Source: Bacillus sp. Marseille-Q1617 (lineage in GTDB: Bacteria; Bacillota; Bacilli; Bacillales; Bacillaceae_B). Taken from it: a DNA stretch of 64,000 nt. The notes beneath the pieces were generated by a model that saw only the letters and a list, made by a program, of their open reading frames with translations, ran no database searches and was not told the origin of the DNA. The stretch is from NCBI RefSeq assembly GCF_903645295.1, contig NZ_CAHJXM010000002.1, positions 472,001-536,000 of the forward strand. The letters run 5' to 3'. Of the stretch, positions 59,426 to 64,000 are shown piece after piece. Numbering within the stretch: position 1 is the stretch's first letter; each line of letters opens with the position of its first letter. A program made the position numbers and the translations under genes.

Positions 59426-59986
59426 GTGAGAGAAAGAGAAAATCCTATTTCAATGAATACGATGGCGGTTTACCCGGCCTATCACGAGAGGTATCAATCC
59501 GTCATACTGAATCAGACGGGGGAACATATCTTCAGTAAAAGGCCGGTCTTGGATCTCCTGGATGATGTGTGCATGAGAAATGGAGCTTCGTATGATGGCA
59601 GGGTTAAAGCAGTGAAGCATGTTTTGCCTTATTTCAGGAAAACTCCCCTCATAATCAGTGAAGATCCACACATAGTTGCTTTTCCAACCATGTCTCCCCA
59701 ACATTATGAATGCACCTGGCTTTTTTGTTCCCACATCGAGAATTTCTCCCACACTAATGGAAAAACATACGTCACCTTTAAAAACGGTTCTATGCTCGAG
59801 GTCTCTTGTTCAGTCAAGGTTCTCCGCACACAGATGGAAAGGGCATCTGCGACATTGAATTATTTTACGTCAGGTTTGGATTTGCCGCCTGCCGCCGGAA
59901 ATCCGGAAGAATCCATGTTCACTCCATCGGTTTACTCGAGTATGCTCCCTTTGCAGCCGGAGAATCAGCCTCCCATCCAAATGTAA
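59426..59986 (+). CDS. comK: ComK competence transcription factor
   Basis: This 186-residue protein matches the ComK family (192 in B. subtilis): GASYDGRVKAVKHV, KTPLIISEDPHIVAFPTMSP, CTWLFCSHIENF, VTFKNGSMLEVSCS. ComK binds AT-rich boxes and switches on DNA uptake genes. The C-terminal 30 residues (Pro/Glu-rich, ending PENQPPIQM) are unlike B. subtilis ComK, whose C-terminus is needed for MecA-dependent degradation. Start: GTG at 59426 behind AAAGGATGG. It has its own terminator. Confidence 0.85.
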   Translation: MRERENPISMNTMAVYPAYHERYQSVILNQTGEHIFSKRPVLDLLDDVCMRNGASYDGRVKAVKHVLPYFRKTPLIISEDPHIVAFPTMSPQHYECTWLFCSHIENFSHTNGKTYVTFKNGSMLEVSCSVKVLRTQMERASATLNYFTSGLDLPPAAGNPEESMFTPSVYSSMLPLQPENQPPIQM

Positions 59987-59997
59987 TAGATTGAGAG

Positions 59998-60027
59998 AAG
60001 AAGACTTTTAAGAAAGGCTTCTTTTTT
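59998..60027 (+). terminator. Terminator of comK
   Basis: AAGAAG and CTTCTT stem with inner CTTT/AAAG pairing, followed by a T-run. Confidence 0.7.
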
Positions 60028-60033
60028 ATGGGC

Positions 60034-60069
60034 AAAAAAATAAGCATGAAGGAGGGCCTTCATGCTTAT
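60034..60069 (-). terminator. Terminator of the bacillolysin gene
   Basis: ATAAGCATGAAGG and CCTTCATGCTTAT form a perfect 13-bp stem; on the minus strand it is followed by a seven-base T-run. Confidence 0.93.
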
Positions 60070-60077
60070 CGTTATGG

Positions 60078-61742
60078 TTATTCGGTAATCCCGACAGAAT
60101 CAAACCCGCCTGCCGCCGCAACAGCTTCCGCGCTTCCTGCACCGTATAGGTCCTCGGCGGATTGAATAATCGCCTGACGCGCATCACTGAAATCAGACAG
60201 ACTTGTCAGGTAAGTAGTCAATGCACGGTAATAAATCTTACCAAGCTTCTCACGTCCGATATCCTGGGCCGTCAAGTAAGCGGCATGATTGATGATGGAG
60301 GAGTTGATATGAACGCCGCCGTTATCCAATTCGCGGGGGAGGTCATAAAACTCGTCCATATGGGAAGGGTACATGCCGTCTCCGTTTCCGTAAGGGACGT
60401 AAGCTGCGTTTACAGGATATTTACTAGGGTCACTCAGGCTTCGCAGGGATTCCCTTCCGCTTTCTTTGGCAGCAGGGGCCATGATGTCCTCACCAAGCTC
60501 CCAGTTTTCATCATCGATCAGTGCTCCAAAAATATCGGAGAATGCTTCGTTCAGAGCCCCGGATTGAAAGCGGTATAGAAGGTTGGCAGAGTTTGATGTC
60601 ACCCCGTGAGCCATTTCATGTGCGGCAACATCGAGCCCGGCTGATAGAGGGACCATGAATTCACCGTCTCCGTCCCCGTAGACCATGTACGTGCCGTTCC
60701 AGAATGCGTTGTTGTAGTTGTTCCCGTAATGAACGACCGATTGAATCGGCATTCCTTCATCATCCAGGGAGTTTCGGCCGTGCTCATTAAGGTAGTACTC
60801 ATAAACCTTTTCGGAATTATAGTGTGCGTCTACCGCCGGCCGGTCAAAATCAGAATGGAAGGCAGCATCCTTATCCTTAAATACTTCTAATCGGTTATTG
60901 GAATAATCGTACGTGATGATGCCGTCCAGCCCTTCATGGCTGAAGTCGGCCATCTGGAACATCGTGCCGTCATTCGGCTCTTTTGTTTGAGAGATATGAA
61001 GAAGACGGTGTTCTCCTAGAACCCCGATTCCGCTTCCTGTCTGGGTATTGATGTCTTCCGCATGCATGATGGCGTTGTACTGATCGACTACTTCACCTGT
61101 TTCAGCGTCTATGAACACAAACCAGTTGCCGGGTGCTTCTCCAAGGAAATTGACATTCACTTTATATGTAAGGTGATTTTCCCCTTCGAAAGGATAGATG
61201 ACGAGTTCTGAGGTCGGTGCATAGGTTAATTTCTCCGGTGCTTCGACAGCTGATTGGGCTTTTTCGACCGCTTTACTGCTTGATAACTGAGGTGACAGGT
61301 TGAGGTCGGTTTCTTCCGCTGACTGGTGGTAAGATCCATTCACAGAAGTGATTTCATTGTTCTTGTTATAGTGAACGATGATTTCAGAACCTTCTACCGG
61401 GATGCCGTTTTTGGTTTGGCTAAAGCGGACATGGGTCATGCCCAGCTCATCTTTTTCTACTTTCTTTGCTTTTAAACTTGCTTTTGGGTTCTCCATGTTG
61501 AGTGTGGATTTCTTTTCTTGAAGATAATTGAGTGCATCGTTGGAGGTGGCAGCCATACGTTTTACAGCATGCCTTTCTTTTACGAATAGAGGGACATTTG
61601 CTTTTTCATTCCATTGCTTCACAGATATTGTCTGGGCGGCGGCAAGATCCTGAGGCTGCACAGCCAGTGCTTGTCCTTGAGGCAGAGTGGCAGCGATAAG
61701 AGCGGTAGAAAGTGCGATTGGTGCAATTAGTCTTTTCTTCAA
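60078..61742 (-). CDS. Bacillolysin-type neutral metalloprotease (M4, thermolysin family)
   Basis: The protein is about 554 residues as a pre-pro-enzyme: signal peptide (KKRLIAPIALSTALIAATLP, cleaved near ALA-VQ), FTP and PepSY-like propeptide, and an M4 catalytic domain with HEMAHG (about 375-380), GALNEAFSDIFG (third zinc ligand) and DNGGVHINSSIINHAAYL (transition-state His). Ends in the thermolysin C-terminal helical domain. It is a secreted nutritional protease. Start: TTG at 61742 because AAAGGGAGG lies just upstream; the in-frame ATG at 61763 would include that RBS. Confidence 0.93.
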   Translation of the reverse strand: MKKRLIAPIALSTALIAATLPQGQALAVQPQDLAAAQTISVKQWNEKANVPLFVKERHAVKRMAATSNDALNYLQEKKSTLNMENPKASLKAKKVEKDELGMTHVRFSQTKNGIPVEGSEIIVHYNKNNEITSVNGSYHQSAEETDLNLSPQLSSSKAVEKAQSAVEAPEKLTYAPTSELVIYPFEGENHLTYKVNVNFLGEAPGNWFVFIDAETGEVVDQYNAIMHAEDINTQTGSGIGVLGEHRLLHISQTKEPNDGTMFQMADFSHEGLDGIITYDYSNNRLEVFKDKDAAFHSDFDRPAVDAHYNSEKVYEYYLNEHGRNSLDDEGMPIQSVVHYGNNYNNAFWNGTYMVYGDGDGEFMVPLSAGLDVAAHEMAHGVTSNSANLLYRFQSGALNEAFSDIFGALIDDENWELGEDIMAPAAKESGRESLRSLSDPSKYPVNAAYVPYGNGDGMYPSHMDEFYDLPRELDNGGVHINSSIINHAAYLTAQDIGREKLGKIYYRALTTYLTSLSDFSDARQAIIQSAEDLYGAGSAEAVAAAGGFDSVGITE

Positions 61743-61922
61743 TTTATTTCCTCCCTTTACCATTTGATATTAAGTATAGATAGCAATCTAGTAAAATACA
61801 TGAACATATGGAACGAACTTAACCTAGTGAAATTACTAGAGATAATAGACTGTCCTGGGTAGGTTTGATGGGGAATTTAGGATACCGAAAATCATCATTC
61901 GATAAATTCCGATAACCGAAAT

Positions 61923-62018
61923 AAACCAAACGGCCCACCCTCTGTCGAAACCAAGAGAACCTTGTAACCGGGAATTCTTTAGTACTTTAGTAGAGCGAGG
62001 GACGGGCCTTCGGTTTTT
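61923..62018 (+). other. Candidate structured RNA or long-loop terminator
   Basis: Three left-hand segments (AAACC 61923-61927, GGCCC 61932-61936, CCCTC 61938-61942) can pair in register with GAGGG (61997-62001), GGGCC (62004-62008) and GGTTT (62012-62016), ending in a T-run. The 54-base loop contains ACCAAGAG and TAGTACTTTAGTAG motifs. No gene lies directly before it on the plus strand, so it may be a small RNA, an attenuator of the downstream kinase gene, or a leader of the divergent protease gene. The rest of the 61743-62125 gap is empty. Confidence 0.35.
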
Positions 62019-62125
62019 GAGGGGAGGCTTGAAATTTTTAGAAAGTGTCTCAGAAGCAGTGTATTTCTGTTATGATATAGGAAAGAGAGAGCGTCTGAAA
62101 ATAGGGAAGAAGGGATTGCCGGTAA

Positions 62126-63250
62126 ATGACTAGTACTTCTGATAGACTCATAGATTTTTTAGAGGAACATTCAGCTGAGTTTTTACATAATTGGAGATCC
62201 AACATTGTCATTGCTGAAAATGATTTATATAAGGAGGAAGTCCTGCAGAATGGACTCCGGATGTTTCAGTTGGTGAAGCGTGCCATTCAAAACCCTTTGA
62301 GTGATGAGGAGGAAATCCAAGCACTTGCTTTTAAAACGGCTCATGAACGTGTGACAGCGAATGTCAATATCAGCGAGTTTGTATACAACGTCAATGTCGG
62401 GAAAAGTGAAATCATCAAATGGGTAAGCCGCTCCGGGATTGAATGGGAGGCCCTCCAGCCGTATCTCGAGGGAATCAACGCGTTATTTGACCGATTCTCC
62501 TATCTTGCCGTGAAACAATACACGGATATCCGGGACCAACAGTTGCAGGAGAAGGAGCTTTATATCGATCAGACTCACAAGGAACGGTTGACCATTCTTG
62601 GGCAGATGAGCTCTAGCTTTGTCCATGAATTTAGGAATCCATTGACTTCTATTATCGGATTTACGAAACTACTTCAGCACGATCACCCTGACCTTCCTTA
62701 CCTTGATATTATGCAGCATGAACTGGATCAGCTGAACTATAGGATATCACAGTTCCTTCATGTTTCCAGAAAAGAAATCATAGAGAGTAAGCGGGAAGAT
62801 ATAGTGCTTTCTGACTTATTCCATGAATTATTGGAGTTCCTGTATCCCAGCTTATTGGCCGGGGAGGTCGCAACAAGCTTGAAAGTGGACAAGTCTTTAC
62901 AAATTTCAGGCAACAAGGATGAATTCAGACAGGTTTTTTTGAACTTGATCATGAATTCAATCGATGCACTCCAAATCATGGATGGAGATCGCTTAATTCA
63001 AATCCACTCTGCTGTCAAAGCGTCGACTATGCATCTCTCCATCAGTAACAACGGTCCCAAAATACAACAAGAAACTATCAATGCTATTTTTGAGCCATTC
63101 TATACAACCAAAGAGCTTGGTACCGGAATAGGATTGTTTATTTGTAAGAAGCTGATTGAAAAGCATGGCGGTGAAATCACTTGTGCATCTACTGACGATA
63201 AGACTACCTTTACGATTAAAATCCCGTTGCGTTCCATTGTTCCTTCATAG
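62126..63250 (+). CDS. Cytoplasmic sensor histidine kinase with RsbRD-like N-terminus
   Basis: The protein has 374 residues and no membrane segments. Residues 1-150 are helical and resemble the RsbRD_N/histidine-kinase N-terminal domain (FLEEHSAEFLHNWRSNI, FVYNVNVGKSEIIKWV). HisKA follows, with phospho-acceptor in SSFVHEFRNPLTSIIGF (about residue 170), and HATPase_c ending LGTGIGLFICKKLIEKHGG. It probably feeds the Spo0 phosphorelay or a stress response. No response regulator is adjacent. The ATG has AAGAAGGGA at a long spacing (about 12 bases). Confidence 0.85.
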   Translation: MTSTSDRLIDFLEEHSAEFLHNWRSNIVIAENDLYKEEVLQNGLRMFQLVKRAIQNPLSDEEEIQALAFKTAHERVTANVNISEFVYNVNVGKSEIIKWVSRSGIEWEALQPYLEGINALFDRFSYLAVKQYTDIRDQQLQEKELYIDQTHKERLTILGQMSSSFVHEFRNPLTSIIGFTKLLQHDHPDLPYLDIMQHELDQLNYRISQFLHVSRKEIIESKREDIVLSDLFHELLEFLYPSLLAGEVATSLKVDKSLQISGNKDEFRQVFLNLIMNSIDALQIMDGDRLIQIHSAVKASTMHLSISNNGPKIQQETINAIFEPFYTTKELGTGIGLFICKKLIEKHGGEITCASTDDKTTFTIKIPLRSIVPS

Positions 63251-63252
63251 GT

Positions 63253-63293
63253 AAAGGTCTGCCCCATTTATAAGGAACAGACCTTATTTTTTT
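63253..63293. terminator. Terminator of the histidine kinase gene
   Basis: AAGGTCTG and CAGACCTT form a perfect 8-bp stem with an 18-base loop, followed by a T-run on the plus strand. It overlaps the stop codon of the convergent ugd gene. Confidence 0.85.
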
Positions 63294-64000
63294 ACAGAAT
63301 TACTGACATTCAATACAGTTGGCCTTCCAATGGAGTAATAGTCAACTGGCGCTTCATTTGCTTCTTCCAACGTAAAACAATTGCGTCCGTCAAATATAGC
63401 GGCATTATTCATGAGACCGGCTATGGTCCGAAGTCTGAGCACTTTATATTCTTCCCATTCTGTCACAATGAAGAGCATATCTTGATCTTCTATCGCATCT
63501 AAGCAATGTTCACCATATTTGACTGCGTTCCCCAGGATAGACCTGGCGTTTGTCATGGCAGCCGGATCGAAGACGGTCACCTCAACGCCATATGCCAGAA
63601 GTTCATTGATGATCTCAATTGAAGCAGCTTCTCGCATATCATCCGTATTGGGTTTGAACGAAAGTCCGAGTATGCCTGCTTTTTTATCTCTTAATGATTG
63701 AAAATGTGTTTTTGCTTTGGTTATGAGCCTCTTCTGCTGCTGGGTATTCACTGTGATCACGGATTTCAACAGCTCAAATGGATGTTCCACATTCCCTGCA
63801 AGCTGCACAAGGGCATTCGTGTCTTTTGGGAAACAGGAACCCCCATAGCCAATCCCGGCTTGCAGGAAATGAGGGCCGATTCTATGATCCATCCCCATGC
63901 CTTTTGCGACATCTTCAATGTTACCGCCTGTTTTCTCACAAAGTGTGGCGATTTCATTTATAAAACTGATCTTCGTAGCCAAGAAAGCATTTGACGCATA
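63284..64000 (-). CDS. ugd: UDP-glucose 6-dehydrogenase, C-terminal part (runs off the window)
   Basis: The frame is open to the right edge (reading YASNAFLATKISFINE), so the N-terminal half lies outside. Visible motifs: GIGYGGSCFPKDT (catalytic Cys), GLSFKPNTDDMREA, a C-terminal NAD-domain partner VTVFDPAAM, TEWEEYKVL and FDGRNCF. The enzyme oxidises UDP-glucose to UDP-glucuronate for teichuronic acid or exopolysaccharide. An internal TTG at 63982 is not a real start. Confidence 0.93.
   Translation of the reverse strand, partial: YASNAFLATKISFINEIATLCEKTGGNIEDVAKGMGMDHRIGPHFLQAGIGYGGSCFPKDTNALVQLAGNVEHPFELLKSVITVNTQQQKRLITKAKTHFQSLRDKKAGILGLSFKPNTDDMREAASIEIINELLAYGVEVTVFDPAAMTNARSILGNAVKYGEHCLDAIEDQDMLFIVTEWEEYKVLRLRTIAGLMNNAAIFDGRNCFTLEEANEAPVDYYSIGRPTVLNVSNSVKK

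Overview
The window comes from a low-to-moderate GC, endospore-forming Firmicute of the Bacillaceae (Bacillus/Rossellomorea-like). The evidence is a KinB-like sporulation kinase, a tapA-sipW-tasA biofilm operon with SinR-type boxes, ComK, InhA and bacillolysin-type secreted proteases, catabolite-repression (cre) boxes, strong AGGAGG-type ribosome binding sites and many TTG/GTG starts. No insertion sequence, phage gene, CRISPR array, tRNA or rRNA gene was seen. The species cannot be fixed from the sequence alone.

Layout. 1-2.5 kb: a membrane histidine kinase, a small zinc-ribbon protein and a metallo-beta-lactamase-fold hydrolase. 2.6-5.8 kb: the TasA amyloid operon with an unusual TapA carrying two fibronectin-III domains, followed by the decayed 3' end of a second tasA-like gene. 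5.8-41.4 kb: a large carbohydrate-use island. Its first operon (5.9-17.1 kb) holds an alpha/alpha-toroid protein, NanE, an RpiR regulator, an ABC importer without ATPase, a ROK kinase, a DUF4838-like protein and an FAD oxidoreductase. Next come a secreted beta-propeller protein and a YesL-like protein on the minus strand. A second ABC importer with a Gfo/Idh/MocA oxidoreductase follows (20.9-25.0 kb), then a divergent GGDEF-HTH regulator. An eleven-gene operon (26.6-38.1 kb) encodes an SDR protein, a DapA-family aldolase, an MDR dehydrogenase, three full Gfo/Idh/MocA enzymes plus a stand-alone C-terminal half, an FAD oxidoreductase, a CE7 esterase, a TIM-barrel epimerase and NagA. A secreted 1026-residue beta-propeller protein with a CBM closes the island.

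41.5-48 kb: a lipoprotein and an 1877-residue amylase-pullulanase behind two perfect cre boxes. 48-55.5 kb: acyltransferase-3, an SGNH-like protein, a c-di-GMP-I riboswitch before a 52-residue protein, an unusual ketoacyl synthase, a PAS-GGDEF-EAL protein and a VanZ-like protein. 55.7-64 kb: InhA protease, a 42-residue protein followed by a second c-di-GMP-I riboswitch, a sigma factor, ComK, bacillolysin, a histidine kinase and the 3' part of ugd.

How it fits together. The island looks like a complete route for an N-acetyl-hexosamine-containing glycan: secreted propeller proteins, two importers, deacetylation, redox chemistry on sugar rings, then ManNAc-6-P to GlcNAc-6-P to GlcN-6-P. The repeated redox enzymes suggest oxidation-dependent glycoside cleavage rather than plain hydrolysis (inference). 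A shared operator (TTAAAGAC half-sites one helical turn apart, plus an inverted copy) lies in front of several of its transcription units and beside the GGDEF-HTH gene. I propose that gene product as the regulon's regulator. A 27-bp dispersed inverted-repeat unit sits at many gene junctions of the island and has even become coding sequence at two stop codons.
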